Origin: Bacilli bacterium
Lineage (GTDB): Bacteria > Bacillota_I > Bacilli_A > ML615J-28 > CAG-313
Assembly: GCA_017937305.1 (NCBI GenBank)
Contig: JAGBDV010000024.1
Span: forward strand, 1 to 53,098
DNA length: 53,098 nt
Direction: 5' to 3'
This document shows, piece by piece, positions 26,507 through 37,216 of this stretch. How positions within the stretch are numbered: position 1 is the first letter of the stretch; every line of letters begins with the position of its first letter. Below the pieces are notes generated by a model. It saw only the letters and a list, made by a program, of their open reading frames with translations, was not told where the DNA came from and made no database searches. A program made the position numbers and the translations under genes.

Positions 26507-28585
26507 TTATTCTTCTTTTAAAGCATCACCAAGAAGATCACCAATAGTGCTTCCTGTATTTTCTTTGTCTTGTTCTTTCATATAAGAATCAAATGATTCT
26601 CTTTCTTTTGCAAGTTCAACAGCTTTAACTGAAACTACTAATTTTGCACGATTAGGATCGCATTCAAGAACCATAGCATTTACTTTAGTTCCTGCAGCAT
26701 ATTCATCAGTTACATTAGTAACACGTTTAGCACTTGAAACTTCATTTACAGGTAAGAAACCAGTAACAGTTTTGTAAACAACTTCAGCCCCACGTTCAAC
26801 GTCTTTAACAACTTCAACTTCTACAAGGTCACCTTTATGAAGTTTAATTCCGCTCCATGCATTTTCAATAGTTTCACGATGAGATAAGCTAACTCTAAAT
26901 TTCTTATCATCAATATTCATAACTTTAACTAAGATTTTGTCACCTTCGTTAACTACACCTTCATATTTTTCATTTACTAACCAAGAGTATTCCATCTTAG
27001 GCATTAAGCCAGAATATTCAGGAGTAAGTTCGATGATTAATCCAGCAGGAATAATCTTTTTAACTGTACCTTCGAATACATCACCAACGTGATACTTTTC
27101 TTTTAAAACTTCCCATGGATGAGTAGTTAAAGCTTTCATTGAAAGACCAATTTTTTCTTCTTCAACTTTAATAACTTTAACAGTAACTTTTTTACCTACT
27201 GATAAAACTTTTTTAACATCTTTAACAGGGAAATGGTCAATTTCAGATGCATGTAATAAACCACTAACAAGTCCTAATTTAACAATAGCACCATAAGCAA
27301 GAATTGAAACAACTTCACCTTCTAATACTTGACCAACTTCAATAGCACCATAAGCTGCTTCTTTAGCTAGTCTTTTTTGTTTCTTTTCAGCAGCAACTTG
27401 GCTAACTGAAATGAAGTGACGTTCTTCATTTACATATAATACAATAACAGGAATTTCTTCACCTTTTAATTGTTTTAAAGCTTCTTCACTAAGTGATGAA
27501 TGTTTATAAGATAAGAATAATTTAGTATTATTGTAAGTAAGTTCAGCACCATTTTTAGTTGTTCTTAGAACTTTTGCATTGATAACTTCATCAGCTTCTT
27601 TAATCGCATGGAATGCAGCAATTTTTTCTTGTAATGCTTGTTCTTTAGCTAAAGCTTGTTCTTTTTCGTAAGCAAGTTTTGTTGATAGATATAATACAAC
27701 AACATCAGGGTGTTTCTTATCTTTACCAATAGACTTAACTTGAGCAGTATATTCTGCACCTTCAGTATATTCTACGTATAGTTTACTTGTTGGCATTTCA
27801 AGCATATCTTCTGCGTAGATTACAGCTTTTACTCCTTCTTCAATTTCTAAGTAAACAGCATTGCTGTTTGATCCTGTAACAGTACCTGTAACTGTTTGGC
27901 CTACAAAGTACTTTTCATTTTTTTCGCTCATTTTAATTAAGCCCCTTTCATTCACTAATTTAATAATTTCACTAACTACCTCATCGATTGTCATATCTGA
28001 TGAATCGACAACGATAGCGTCCTCAGCACATTTTAGAGGACTGATTTTTCGCGTTGAATCTTTATGATCTCTAGTTTCGATTTCAAGCATAGTTTCTTCC
28101 AATGACTTGAATACTCCACTTTGTTCGCGCTCAAGCATTCTTCTCTTAGCACGACATTCAACGGATGCAATTAAGTAGATTTTAAGTTCAGCATTAGGAA
28201 GAACTACAGTGCCAATATCTCGTCCATCCATAATTACACTCTTAGAATCACTTATTTTTCGTTGATAATCAACTAAATAACTTCTAACAACACCAATTTT
28301 TGATGGAGTAGAAACGTTCTCAGTTACTTCAACAGTTCTAATAGCTTCAGATACATCTTCACCATCCATGATAAATCTACCATTACAAATATCAAGTTCA
28401 GTAGATGATAAAAATCCATAAGCATTTTCATCTTCCATATCAATGCCTAGTCTTAAAGCTTTTAAAGTAATTGCTCGATACATTGCTCCAGTATCAATAT
28501 ATTCAATTTGTAATTCTTTTGCAATAATTTTTGCAATAGTACTTTTACCAGCTCCAGCTGGACCGTCAATAGCAATTTTAAACAT
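26507..28585 (-). CDS. cmk-rpsA: Fusion: cytidylate kinase + S1-repeat protein
   Basis: A 692-residue protein. Residues 1-218 are a full CMP kinase (P-loop IDGPAGAGKST, YIDTGAMYR, IMDGRDIGTVVLPNA, RDHKDSTR), which phosphorylates CMP/dCMP. Residues 219-692 are an S1 protein with about five OB repeats (strong ones at GQVLEGEVVSILAYGAIVKL and GDVFEGTVKKIIPAGLIIEL), like Bacillus YpfD and the ribosomal S1 family. The two genes are adjacent in Bacillus; here the stop between them is lost. An internal ATG at 27931 (Met219) has GAAAGGGG ten bases upstream, so a separate S1 of 474 residues may also be made. First gene of an operon with der and gpsA. Cmk-S1 joins are known in some bacteria. Confidence 0.93.
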   Translation of the reverse strand: MFKIAIDGPAGAGKSTIAKIIAKELQIEYIDTGAMYRAITLKALRLGIDMEDENAYGFLSSTELDICNGRFIMDGEDVSEAIRTVEVTENVSTPSKIGVVRSYLVDYQRKISDSKSVIMDGRDIGTVVLPNAELKIYLIASVECRAKRRMLEREQSGVFKSLEETMLEIETRDHKDSTRKISPLKCAEDAIVVDSSDMTIDEVVSEIIKLVNERGLIKMSEKNEKYFVGQTVTGTVTGSNSNAVYLEIEEGVKAVIYAEDMLEMPTSKLYVEYTEGAEYTAQVKSIGKDKKHPDVVVLYLSTKLAYEKEQALAKEQALQEKIAAFHAIKEADEVINAKVLRTTKNGAELTYNNTKLFLSYKHSSLSEEALKQLKGEEIPVIVLYVNEERHFISVSQVAAEKKQKRLAKEAAYGAIEVGQVLEGEVVSILAYGAIVKLGLVSGLLHASEIDHFPVKDVKKVLSVGKKVTVKVIKVEEEKIGLSMKALTTHPWEVLKEKYHVGDVFEGTVKKIIPAGLIIELTPEYSGLMPKMEYSWLVNEKYEGVVNEGDKILVKVMNIDDKKFRVSLSHRETIENAWSGIKLHKGDLVEVEVVKDVERGAEVVYKTVTGFLPVNEVSSAKRVTNVTDEYAAGTKVNAMVLECDPNRAKLVVSVKAVELAKERESFDSYMKEQDKENTGSTIGDLLGDALKEE

Positions 28586-28607
28586 ATTTAGTCACCTCAA
28601 CTCATTT

Positions 28608-28636
28608 AGTATAACATAATTCTCTTTTTTTATCAA
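28608..28636 (-). promoter_or_regulatory. Promoter of the cmk-rpsA/der/gpsA operon
   Basis: Minus-strand TTGATA (28631-28636), 17-bp spacer, TATACT (28608-28613). The ATG at 28585 follows a GAGGTGA ribosome site. Confidence 0.8.
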
Positions 28637-28657
28637 GAAAGTTAGTTAAAAATAATT

Positions 28658-31273
28658 CTACTCTGTTCGTAATGCAACAACAGGGTCTTTTCTTGCAGCA
28701 AAGCCTGAAGGAATTAAACCTGCAATAAATGTTAATAAAATACTAATTGCAACTAAAATCACTGCTGCAATAGGTGGTAAGTAAGCACTTAAATAACTAA
28801 TACCAGTTAAATTATGAAGAATAATATTAATTGGAATAATTAAAAGCAATGTAACAATAATACCTAAAGCCCCAGCTATAAATCCTACTGTAACAGTTTC
28901 AGCATTAAATACTCTTGAAATATCTTTCTTAGAAGCTCCAATAGCTCTTAAAATACCAATTTCTTTTGTTCTTTCAAGTACTGAAATATAAGTAATTATA
29001 CCAATCATAATTGACGATACAACAAGTGAAATAGAAACAAAAGCAACTAAAACATAACTTATTGCATTAACAATAATTGTAACTGAAGAAAGTAAAACAC
29101 CAACTAAATCACTATAAACAATTCTATCTTCTTCAGCTTGCTTATTGTTATATAGAGCAATTTCATTAGTTATTAATTTTTTAGAATCAAAATCTTTAGG
29201 ATAAATATTAATACTATTAGGGTTATCTAAATCAATACATCCTAAATCCTTTAAAACACCATCATAATCTTTAAGCATATAAGTATTTGCAAAAAGTGCT
29301 ACACTCTTTGGATCTTTTTGATCATATTTTCCATTATAGAACTTCATTGCAAGATCTTGATTACTAAGTTGACTTAAAATAAACATGTAATCAAGTTCTG
29401 TATATGGATTATCAAAATCACGATTCCAAATTAGGTTTGTTTGAGTGTTATTTTGTTGTAGTTTAACAACATCACTATTGTTAACATCTTTAATATATCC
29501 AAGCATTAATTCTTTCTTATAAAGAATTCCACCTACAGATATTGCACTTTGAGACTCTTCAGAAGGCTTAGCAATACCTACAACTTTAATTTCATTTGTT
29601 GTAGTATCTAATAAAGAATTAATCTCATCATTTGATTTTTGCTTAATAGTACCACTAGAAGCAGTATATAAATCAGAATTTAACAATACTTTATAAGAAT
29701 AGCTACATAACTGTTCATATGTATATTTTGTTTCTTTAAGTTCTTCTGGTTTAGGATTATTAGCAGGATCATTTTTATGTTTTTCACTTGCAATAACAAA
29801 ATCAATAACTTCTTGAACATCCCTAATACCAAGTGCATATAAAGTATAATCCGAAATGCGATTATTTTCATCAACCAAAATTAATACTTCATTTGGATTT
29901 TTAGGATAATCGCCATGTAATAAATCATATTGTGATTGAATTAATTCATCATTTCCAATCATTTGAGTAAATACTGTATTCATCGAATTAGAACCATATG
30001 TTGGAGTAACAAGTCCAGCTGATAAAATAGTTGAAATTAACTCAGTTGGATTTGAATGCGTCTTTTTATATTTATAAGTTCCATCTTCATTAGTAACTTT
30101 ATAATAAGTATTAAGTGTAGTTGAATAATTATAAACGACATCACTTGAGTTAGTTTTAATTGATGATTCATCAGATTCAATATACTCTTTAAATTTAGAA
30201 ATATTGTTTTCTTTTTGAGAATTTTGCAGTGAATCAATTAATTTAATCATAAAGTTATTTGATTCAACATATCCATCTTCTGCAGGCTTACTTTCATGTT
30301 CTAAAAATGATTGCATCATTGATGTTGTATCATTAGTAGTTTTTTCAATAGTTATAGGATAAGATGCCATTGTGCTTTCTTCAACAGTAGCAATATAATT
30401 AGTAACACCTTGTGACACTGATAAGATTAATGCAATACCAATAATTCCAATACTACCCGCAAAAGCAGTAAGAATCGTACGTCCTTTTTTAGTCATTAAG
30501 TTATTAAAAGAAAGCGAAAGAGCTGTTAAGAAAGACATTGATTTATTTTTAGCAATCTTCTTTGGTTTATCTTTTTCAACTTCTTCTTTAATAGGAGTAT
30601 ACGGATTTGTATCTCCAATAATTTTACCATCTAAAAGTTTTACAATACGATTAGCATAAGTATCAGCAATTTCTGGATTATGTGTAACCATAATTACTAG
30701 CTTTTCTTTAGCAATCTCTTTTAAGATATCCATGATTTGAATACTTGTTTCAGAATCTAATGCCCCAGTTGGTTCATCAGCAAGTAAAATATCTGGATTA
30801 TTAACTAAAGCTCTTGCAATAGCAACTCTTTGCATTTGGCCACCAGACATTTGGTTAGGTTTTTTGTATAATTGATCAGCAAGCCCTACTTTTGTTACTG
30901 CTTCAATTGCTCTTTGTTTTCTTTCAGTCTTTGAAACACCAGATAACGTAAGAGCTAGCTCAACATTAGATAATACAGTTTGATGTGGAATTAAATTATA
31001 ACTTTGGAATACAAAACCAATTGAATGATTACGATACGCATCCCAATTAGCATCTTTATATTCTTTAGTGGATATTCCGTTAATAATTAAATCCCCATCA
31101 GTATACTTATCTAGTCCACCAATAATATTTAGTAATGTTGTTTTACCACAACCAGATTGACCAAGAATAGCAACAAACTCAGATTTTCTAAATGCAATAC
31201 TAATTCCTCTTAAAGCAGTTAAACTAGTATTACCTGTTTGGTATTCTTTAACAATATTTTTAAGTTCTAACAT
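28658..31273 (-). CDS. MacB-like ABC transporter (ATPase fused to FtsX permease)
   Basis: An 871-residue fusion. The N-terminal ATPase (about 1-225) has Walker A GQSGCGKTT, the Q-loop FVFQSYN, signature MSGGQMQRVAIARA and Walker B ILLADEPTGALD. A transmembrane helix at about 268-290 leads into a long extracellular domain (about 290-730) and three C-terminal helices of the FtsX family (about 745-865; VLERTKEIGILRAIGASKKD). This is the MacB/LolCDE-type mechanotransmission class, often moving peptides or lipoproteins or relaying signals. The extracytoplasmic domain is large and not recognised. It has no accessory membrane-fusion or two-component gene beside it. A palindrome overlaps its putative promoter (31288-31308). 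No clear terminator was found at its end. Confidence 0.9.
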   Translation of the reverse strand: MLELKNIVKEYQTGNTSLTALRGISIAFRKSEFVAILGQSGCGKTTLLNIIGGLDKYTDGDLIINGISTKEYKDANWDAYRNHSIGFVFQSYNLIPHQTVLSNVELALTLSGVSKTERKQRAIEAVTKVGLADQLYKKPNQMSGGQMQRVAIARALVNNPDILLADEPTGALDSETSIQIMDILKEIAKEKLVIMVTHNPEIADTYANRIVKLLDGKIIGDTNPYTPIKEEVEKDKPKKIAKNKSMSFLTALSLSFNNLMTKKGRTILTAFAGSIGIIGIALILSVSQGVTNYIATVEESTMASYPITIEKTTNDTTSMMQSFLEHESKPAEDGYVESNNFMIKLIDSLQNSQKENNISKFKEYIESDESSIKTNSSDVVYNYSTTLNTYYKVTNEDGTYKYKKTHSNPTELISTILSAGLVTPTYGSNSMNTVFTQMIGNDELIQSQYDLLHGDYPKNPNEVLILVDENNRISDYTLYALGIRDVQEVIDFVIASEKHKNDPANNPKPEELKETKYTYEQLCSYSYKVLLNSDLYTASSGTIKQKSNDEINSLLDTTTNEIKVVGIAKPSEESQSAISVGGILYKKELMLGYIKDVNNSDVVKLQQNNTQTNLIWNRDFDNPYTELDYMFILSQLSNQDLAMKFYNGKYDQKDPKSVALFANTYMLKDYDGVLKDLGCIDLDNPNSINIYPKDFDSKKLITNEIALYNNKQAEEDRIVYSDLVGVLLSSVTIIVNAISYVLVAFVSISLVVSSIMIGIITYISVLERTKEIGILRAIGASKKDISRVFNAETVTVGFIAGALGIIVTLLLIIPINIILHNLTGISYLSAYLPPIAAVILVAISILLTFIAGLIPSGFAARKDPVVALRTE

Positions 31274-31287
31274 CTTTATCTCCTCAC

Positions 31288-31308
31288 ATAATAATTTGAC
31301 ATTATTAT
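31288..31308. repeat. Inverted repeat upstream of the ABC transporter gene
   Basis: Perfect 8-bp inverted repeat ATAATAAT-TTGAC-ATTATTAT, starting 15 bases from the ATG of the ABC transporter gene and overlapping the minus-strand TATAAT at about 31304-31309. This is a plausible repressor operator or leader hairpin; AT richness makes chance occurrence possible. Confidence 0.45.
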
Positions 31309-31375
31309 AACTATCATTTGTTAACTTATTATAAACTAAAATATCATTTTTTTCAAACCCTTTACATTAAAAAAA

Positions 31376-31401
31376 AGATTATAGTAGCACTACTATAATC
31401 T
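31376..31401 (-). terminator. Terminator of parE-parC
   Basis: An 11-bp stem (31376-31386 and 31391-31401) with a GCAC loop, followed on the minus strand by T6. It lies just past the parC stop codon. Confidence 0.85.
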
Positions 31402-31409
31402 TCTATATT

Positions 31410-33881
31410 TTAAATTAAATCATTATCATTTCTAGAAATAACAATTCGTTCTGGTTTCATCTTATCATCATTAACAAAACGCTTACCATTATCGGCAATT
31501 GCAATTCTTAAAATAGTATAATCAATATCTACCTTACCTTCATTACAGAAGATCCAGCACGCAAGACTTGATTTAGCATTAACGCCATGAATAACATCCA
31601 TATTAATTGCATTATGCATATTTGACTTAACAACTTTTAAGTACATCTTACCAACATGGTTTTTCTTACCCTTTAAGATTTCATCAGGTCTCATACGTTT
31701 AATATTACCTCTATTAGTAAGAAGTAAAACAATATCTTTTTCAGTAACATATTTAGCACCTACAACGAAGTCTTTTGGTCTACTCTTAAGTTCAATAGAT
31801 TTTACACCAAATGATGATGGTTCAATTATACTAATTTCTTTAGCATCATAACGATTCATATAACCATCATAAGTTGCAATAACAACCTCGGCATTTTCAC
31901 CAGTAATAACGTCAACACTAACAACTTCATCTCCTTCTCGAAGTTTAGTAGCCATTAATGCTTTAGAGTAACGATTAACCTTAAGACTAGAAATCTTCAT
32001 TCTCTTAATTAATCCTTGTTTAGTTGCAAGAAGAACATATTTATCTTCATCAAAATCTGCAACAGGGAATGAGAAAATTACTTTTTCATTAGGTTCCATT
32101 GAAATTAATGTACTTACATGATAACCTAAATCTTTATGTTTAGATTCAGGAATCTTATGAATTGGTAAGAAGATATAGTTTCCTAAGTTAGTAAATTGTA
32201 ATAATACATCAACTGTAGTAACAGAATAAATATCTGTTAAAACGTCACCATCTTTAAGTTTTGTCTGTTCTCCCTCACCTAGAGTTCCAAATGCACGCAT
32301 AGAAATACGCTTTAAATAACCATCATGAGTTATTAATAACATTACATCTTCTTTAGTAATTACATCCTCAGTCTTGACTTCAACATCTGTTACTTCTTCT
32401 TCAATTTGAGTTAAACGAGGTTTATCAATAATTTCTTTTGTATGAAGTAACTCTTCAATGATTGCATTATTTAAAGCTGTATGACTTGATAAGATTGATT
32501 TTAATTTTCTAACTTCTTGGTCTAGTTCTTTAGATTCTTGTTTTAATGCAAAAATATCAGTATTTGTTAAACGATAAAGTTGTAACATAACAATAGCTTC
32601 AGCTTGAATTTCAGAGAACCCATATTTAGAAATAATATTTTCTTTAGCATCAGCTTTATTTTTTGAGTTTTTAATTGTTGTAATAACAGCATCTAAAATA
32701 GATACCATTGCGATTAACCCAGCAACAATTTCTTGACGTTTTAAAGCACGCTCTAAATCAAAGTTACATTTATTACGCATCACTTCTTTTTGATGATCAA
32801 TATACGCATCAATAAAATCAATTAATCCCATATAACATGGTTTACCACGAACAATCGCAACCATATTAAAGTTATAACTAACTTGAAGTTCTGTAGTCTT
32901 AAATAAGAAATTTAAAATGTATTCAGGATTTACATCACGTCTTACATCAATAACAATACGAAGACCTGTTCTATCAGTTTCATCTCGAATCATCTTAACG
33001 CCATCAACATTTCTAGCTTGAATTTGATCACTCATCTTTTTTAATAGTTGTGCTTTATTAACATCAAATGGAATCTCAGTAATTATAATTCTAGGATCAG
33101 CTTTTGAAGTATCAATAAAAGTTTTACCTTTTAATATTACTTTACCACGACCAGTAGTATAAGCTTGTTTTAAACCATCAATCCCTTGTACAATACCTCC
33201 AGTTGGAAAATCTGGACCTTTTACAATTTCGAGTAATTCTTCAAGGGTACATTTACGATTTTTCATGCGATAAATTACTGCATCGATACATTCTCCTGGA
33301 TTATGTGGTGGAATTTCTGTAGCATAACCTGCCGAAATACCACTAGCACCATTAACTAAAAGATTAGGAAATTTAGCAGGAAGTACAATTGGTTCTAACT
33401 CTTCATCATCAAAGTTAGGAACTAAGCCTACTGTACGTTTATTAATATCTTCAAGTAACATTTCTGAGTTTTTACTCATTCTTGCTTCAGTATAACGCAT
33501 TGCCGCAGCAGGATCACCATCGATTGAACCATTATTACCATGCATATCAATAAGTGGCAGTCTAATTTTAAAATCTTGACTCATTCTTACCATTGCATCA
33601 TATACTGCAGTATCACCATGTGGATGATATTTACCAATAACATCACCAACAATACGAGCACTCTTCTTAAATGCTTTATTAGAATATAAACCAAGTTTGT
33701 ACATCGCAAATAGAATTCTTCTTTGAACAGGTTTTAACCCATCTCTTGCATCAGGTAAAGCACGGTCTTGAATAATGTATTTAGAATAACGACCGAATCT
33801 ATCACCCATGATATTTTCAAAGTTTTCTTGAATGATGTTTTCTTCAATAAAATCTGTAATTTTCTTAGATACCTTACTCAT
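31410..33881 (-). CDS. parC: DNA topoisomerase IV subunit A
   Basis: An 823-residue type II topoisomerase A subunit that decatenates chromosomes together with ParE. The breakage-reunion domain holds the catalytic tyrosine ([11 protein letters not shown], Tyr130) and the quinolone region [12 protein letters not shown]. Six-bladed C-terminal repeats follow ([39 protein letters not shown]). The GyrA box QRRGGKG is absent, favouring ParC over GyrA, as does the order plsY/parE/parC known from Bacillus. Its ATG overlaps the end of parE by 8 bases. At the quinolone positions it has Thr91 and Asp95 where Staphylococcus ParC has Ser80 and Glu84. Confidence 0.93.
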   Translation of the reverse strand: MSKVSKKITDFIEENIIQENFENIMGDRFGRYSKYIIQDRALPDARDGLKPVQRRILFAMYKLGLYSNKAFKKSARIVGDVIGKYHPHGDTAVYDAMVRMSQDFKIRLPLIDMHGNNGSIDGDPAAAMRYTEARMSKNSEMLLEDINKRTVGLVPNFDDEELEPIVLPAKFPNLLVNGASGISAGYATEIPPHNPGECIDAVIYRMKNRKCTLEELLEIVKGPDFPTGGIVQGIDGLKQAYTTGRGKVILKGKTFIDTSKADPRIIITEIPFDVNKAQLLKKMSDQIQARNVDGVKMIRDETDRTGLRIVIDVRRDVNPEYILNFLFKTTELQVSYNFNMVAIVRGKPCYMGLIDFIDAYIDHQKEVMRNKCNFDLERALKRQEIVAGLIAMVSILDAVITTIKNSKNKADAKENIISKYGFSEIQAEAIVMLQLYRLTNTDIFALKQESKELDQEVRKLKSILSSHTALNNAIIEELLHTKEIIDKPRLTQIEEEVTDVEVKTEDVITKEDVMLLITHDGYLKRISMRAFGTLGEGEQTKLKDGDVLTDIYSVTTVDVLLQFTNLGNYIFLPIHKIPESKHKDLGYHVSTLISMEPNEKVIFSFPVADFDEDKYVLLATKQGLIKRMKISSLKVNRYSKALMATKLREGDEVVSVDVITGENAEVVIATYDGYMNRYDAKEISIIEPSSFGVKSIELKSRPKDFVVGAKYVTEKDIVLLLTNRGNIKRMRPDEILKGKKNHVGKMYLKVVKSNMHNAINMDVIHGVNAKSSLACWIFCNEGKVDIDYTILRIAIADNGKRFVNDDKMKPERIVISRNDNDLI

Positions 33882-35841
33882 CAGCTAATAAGTCCTCCAA
33901 TATAAAACTATCTTCTGCATCAAAGACAACATTATCTTCAATCCATTCACGACGAGGTTCAACATCGTCCCCCATTAAAATCATCATTCTATCTTCTGCA
34001 AGTTCTTCTTCTGCAATAGTAACTCTAATTAGAGTTCGCTTACCAGGACACATTGTTGTTTCCCAAAGCTGTTCTGCATTCATTTCACCTAAACCTTTAT
34101 AACGTTGAATAGTAACATTTCGTTGATTACCAATCTTCATACGAAGTTCTTCATCAGTCCATGCATATTCAACTAAGTTCTTGTATGCAATTTTATATAA
34201 CGGTGGAGTAGCAATATAAACTTTTCCTGCATCAATTAAATCTTTCATGTATCTAAAGAAGAAAGTTAAAAGTAATGTTTGAATATGTGCACCATCGGTA
34301 TCAGCATCGGTCATAATAATAACTTTATCATAGTTTGATTTACTTGCATCAAAATCAGCACCAAATCCAGCACCAATAGCATTAATAATTGAAATAATTT
34401 CTTCATTTTTTAAAACTTCTTCAACTTTAACTTTAGCAGTATTTAAAACCTTCCCACGAAGCGGTAAAATAGCTTGGAATGTTCTATCTCTACCTTGTTT
34501 AGCAGAACCACCCGCAGAATCCCCTTCGACTAAGAATAATTCATTACGAGATGGATCTTTATATTGAGCAGGTGTAAGCTTACCAATTAAGTTAGCTGGT
34601 TTTGAAGTCTTTTGTTTTACCATACGAACTTCATCACGTGCAAGTCTAGCTTTTTCACGAGCTTTTGCGGCAGTAAGTGCTTTTTGAATTAATGATTCAG
34701 AAATCTTACCATTTTCTGCCATGAAGTTCTTCATTTGTTCATAAGTAACTGATTCTACAGCTTGTTTAGCTTCAGGTGTACCAAGCTTATTCTTAGTTTG
34801 CCCTTCAAATTGTAATAGTTGTTCTGGAATACGAATAGAAACAATTGCCACAATCCCTTCACGAACATCACCACCATCAAGATTAGGATCTTTATCTTTT
34901 AAAGCACCAACCATTCTTGCATGTTCATTGAATGCTCTTGTAATACCAGATCTAAAACCTACTTCATGAGTACCACCATCACGAGTACGAATATTATTTA
35001 CAAACGATAAAACATTTTCATTATATGATTTAGCACAATATTGTAAAGAAATTTCAATATGTATACCAAGTACATCACCAACAAAGAAAGCAGGCTCATT
35101 AATTGGTGATTTATCTTTAGTCATCGTTGTAACAAATTCTTTAATACCATTATCAAAAATAAATTCTTCTATTTTTTCAGAACCATCCCTTTTATCTTCT
35201 AAAGTAATCTTTAGTCCTTTAATTAAGAAAGCAGATTCTTTCATTCTTTGAGCTATTTGTTTGTAGTCAAAGTTAGTAGATGAGAATATTTTAGCATCTG
35301 GTTTAAAATGAATCGTTGTACCAGTCTTTCTAGTATCTCCTAGGTTTTTAGGTTTTTCAATGACTTTACCACCATTACGATAAGTTTGTTGGAAAATCTT
35401 ACCATCACGATAAATTGTAACAGTCAAATATTCACTTAAAGCATTAACAACAGATGAACCAACACCATGTAGACCACCAGATACTTTATACCCTCCGTTT
35501 GCATCAAACTTACCACCTGCATGAAGAGTATTAAAGATTACTTCTGGAGTTGGACGTTTCTCTACTTTATGAATACCTGTAGGAATACCACGACCATTAT
35601 CAGAAACAGTAATACTATTATCTGGTTCGATAATTACATTAATAAGTGTACCCCATCCTGATAAAGCTTCATCAATTGCGTTATCAACAATTTCCCAAAC
35701 TAAATGATGTAACCCTCTTGAATCAGTTGATCCAATATACATCCCTGGACGTTTTCTAACCGCTTCTAACCCCTGTAAGACCTGTATCGAATCTTCATCA
35801 TATGTTTGTTTTACTTTTTTATTTTTATCATCAGTAGCCAT
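33874..35841 (-). CDS. parE: DNA topoisomerase IV subunit B
   Basis: A 655-residue GHKL ATPase subunit of topoisomerase IV. The ATP site ([33 protein letters not shown]) and the Toprim metal site ([20 protein letters not shown]) are intact. The frame extends 21 codons upstream, but the ATG at 35841 (MATDDKNKK) is preceded by GGAGG at proper distance and by a promoter, so it is the real start. It forms an operon with parC (8-base overlap) and is divergent from plsY, as in Bacillus. Confidence 0.95.
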   Translation of the reverse strand: MATDDKNKKVKQTYDEDSIQVLQGLEAVRKRPGMYIGSTDSRGLHHLVWEIVDNAIDEALSGWGTLINVIIEPDNSITVSDNGRGIPTGIHKVEKRPTPEVIFNTLHAGGKFDANGGYKVSGGLHGVGSSVVNALSEYLTVTIYRDGKIFQQTYRNGGKVIEKPKNLGDTRKTGTTIHFKPDAKIFSSTNFDYKQIAQRMKESAFLIKGLKITLEDKRDGSEKIEEFIFDNGIKEFVTTMTKDKSPINEPAFFVGDVLGIHIEISLQYCAKSYNENVLSFVNNIRTRDGGTHEVGFRSGITRAFNEHARMVGALKDKDPNLDGGDVREGIVAIVSIRIPEQLLQFEGQTKNKLGTPEAKQAVESVTYEQMKNFMAENGKISESLIQKALTAAKAREKARLARDEVRMVKQKTSKPANLIGKLTPAQYKDPSRNELFLVEGDSAGGSAKQGRDRTFQAILPLRGKVLNTAKVKVEEVLKNEEIISIINAIGAGFGADFDASKSNYDKVIIMTDADTDGAHIQTLLLTFFFRYMKDLIDAGKVYIATPPLYKIAYKNLVEYAWTDEELRMKIGNQRNVTIQRYKGLGEMNAEQLWETTMCPGKRTLIRVTIAEEELAEDRMMILMGDDVEPRREWIEDNVVFDAEDSFILEDLLADE

Positions 35842-35875
35842 ATTTAAAAACCTCCAATAATACTTAATTATTTTT

Positions 35876-35904
35876 ATTGTATCATAATTCATTTTTTTTT
35901 GCAA
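35876..35904 (-). promoter_or_regulatory. Promoter of parE-parC
   Basis: Minus-strand TTGCAA (35899-35904), 17-bp spacer, TACAAT (35876-35881) with TG in the extended -10 position. Because it overlaps the upstream-extended reading frame, it also argues for the parE start at 35841. The rest of the 35905-36100 interval is AT-rich; only TATAAT boxes facing plsY (36019-36024, 36056-36061) stand out. Confidence 0.75.
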
Positions 35905-36100
35905 GTAATTTGAAAAAAATATAACTAAACCCTATATAAAACGAATAAAGAATTACTTTTAATATTAAAAAAAAATGTCTAATTAAGTATGAAATTATCA
36001 AAAAATAATTAATTATTTTATAATCACTTTACTACAATTTTTTAAAAAAATATTATATAATACTTTTAATTAAATAACAGTTAAATGAAAGAGGAAAAAT

Positions 36101-36808
36101 ATGAACGGATTAACTATACAAATAATATTTTTAATTATTTCATACCTCTTAGGTTCAATTCCTTGGGCACTTATCATTGGAAAATTAGTAAAAGGTATTG
36201 ATATAAGAGAGCATGGTAGTAAAAACATGGGTGCTACCAACGCATTTAGAGTTTTAGGATTTAAATATGGACTTTTAGTTTTTGTACTTGATGCATTAAA
36301 AGGTGGTTTAATATTATTTATCATGAAACACAATTTCTTTAAATTTGATTTAGGAGACTTTATTATTCATCCTTTATCATATGGAGCTTGTGCATTCTTA
36401 GGTCACTTATTTCCTATTTTCGCAAAATTTAAAGGTGGTAAAGGAATGGCAACAGCTTCTGGAATCGTGTTATTCTATCACCCTATTGCATTTACTGCTG
36501 GGTTAATTACTTTCTTAATTGTAATTATTACAACAAGATTTGTATCTTTATCTTCTTGTGTAACAGCAATAGCAGTTTTGATTACTTCTTTCTTCTTTAA
36601 AGATAATTACTATATTACACTTGGAAATATAACAATTACATATTTTAGTCAAGTTATGGTATTTATTTGTGCATTCTTAATTATTAAGCACATTCCAAAC
36701 TTTAAAAGAATTATTAATCATACTGAATCAAAAATAAATTTTAAAGCAATAAAAGACAAAGATGTCCCAGCCTTTGTATCAGAGGATGACGAAAAAAAAG
36801 ATGAATAA
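36101..36808 (+). CDS. plsY: Acyl-phosphate:glycerol-3-phosphate acyltransferase
   Basis: A 235-residue polytopic membrane enzyme catalysing the first acylation in phospholipid synthesis. The PlsY signature motifs are clear: LLGSIPWALIIGKL, REHGSKNMGATNAFRVLG, and AFLGHLFPIFAKFKGGKGMATASG. The last about 35 residues form a charged cytosolic tail (KDKDVPAFVSEDDEKKDE) longer than typical PlsY. It is divergent from parE, conserved with Bacillus. The probable -10 is TATAAT at 36056-36061 with no good -35. The ribosome site is GAAAGAGG. The stop codon lies within a bidirectional terminator shared with yneF. Confidence 0.95.
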   Translation: MNGLTIQIIFLIISYLLGSIPWALIIGKLVKGIDIREHGSKNMGATNAFRVLGFKYGLLVFVLDALKGGLILFIMKHNFFKFDLGDFIIHPLSYGACAFLGHLFPIFAKFKGGKGMATASGIVLFYHPIAFTAGLITFLIVIITTRFVSLSSCVTAIAVLITSFFFKDNYYITLGNITITYFSQVMVFICAFLIIKHIPNFKRIINHTESKINFKAIKDKDVPAFVSEDDEKKDE

Positions 36809-36828
36809 AAATTTATTCATCTTTTTTT
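36793..36828. terminator. Bidirectional terminator, plsY / yneF
   Basis: An AAAAAAAGATGAATAA-type arm and its complement around a short A/T loop. T tracts on both strands serve the convergent plsY (+) and yneF (-) genes. The plsY stop codon lies inside the hairpin. Confidence 0.8.
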
Positions 36829-36834
36829 ATTTTC

Positions 36835-37053
36835 TTATTTATATTTATTCATTTCTTCAAGAACTCTTGTAATGTCACGTTCTGAAGGTTTACGTCCCAT
36901 TTGACGGAACATTGCTCTAATCATGTCACGATTAATAGGTGGATTCTTTTCTAATTGTTTTTGGAAAATAGTTTTGATAACAAAGAAACCAATTACAAAA
37001 CCAACTAAAAGACATACAACACCAATAATTAATCCTACCCACCAAGCTATCAT
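36835..37053 (-). CDS. yneF: UPF0154 (YneF) family small membrane protein
   Basis: A 72-residue protein with one N-terminal transmembrane helix (about 4-27) and the highly conserved cytosolic block NPPINRDMIRAMFRQMGRKP, which defines UPF0154/YneF. Widespread in Bacilli and mollicutes; function unknown. It has an AAAGGAG ribosome site and is a single gene convergent with plsY. Confidence 0.93.
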   Translation of the reverse strand: MIAWWVGLIIGVVCLLVGFVIGFFVIKTIFQKQLEKNPPINRDMIRAMFRQMGRKPSERDITRVLEEMNKYK

Positions 37054-37152
37054 ATTAAATCTCTCCTTTAATTTTTATGTTGTTAATATTATAACATAAA
37101 TCAATAAAATATTCAATTAATTAACCAAAATAAATTAAAAATATCTAAATAC

Positions 37153-37181
37153 TTGCGACAAATCATTTTTTATTGTATAAT
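37153..37181 (+). promoter_or_regulatory. Promoter of the ferredoxin gene
   Basis: TTGCGA (37153-37158), exact 17-bp spacer, TATAAT (37176-37181). The transcript would start near 37188 and reach a GGAGG ribosome site at 37203-37207 before the ATG at 37217. Confidence 0.8.
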
Positions 37182-37216
37182 TTTATTGTTATTATTTGAC
37201 ATGGAGGTAAAATATT

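Noticed and set aside
31410..35841. gyrA/gyrB instead of parC/parE
   Set aside because: No GyrA box in the C-terminal domain, and the plsY-parE-parC neighbourhood matches topoisomerase IV. A residual chance remains without alignment.
36070..36333. Minus-strand open frame overlapping plsY
   Set aside because: Antisense to the conserved plsY motifs and without its own signals.
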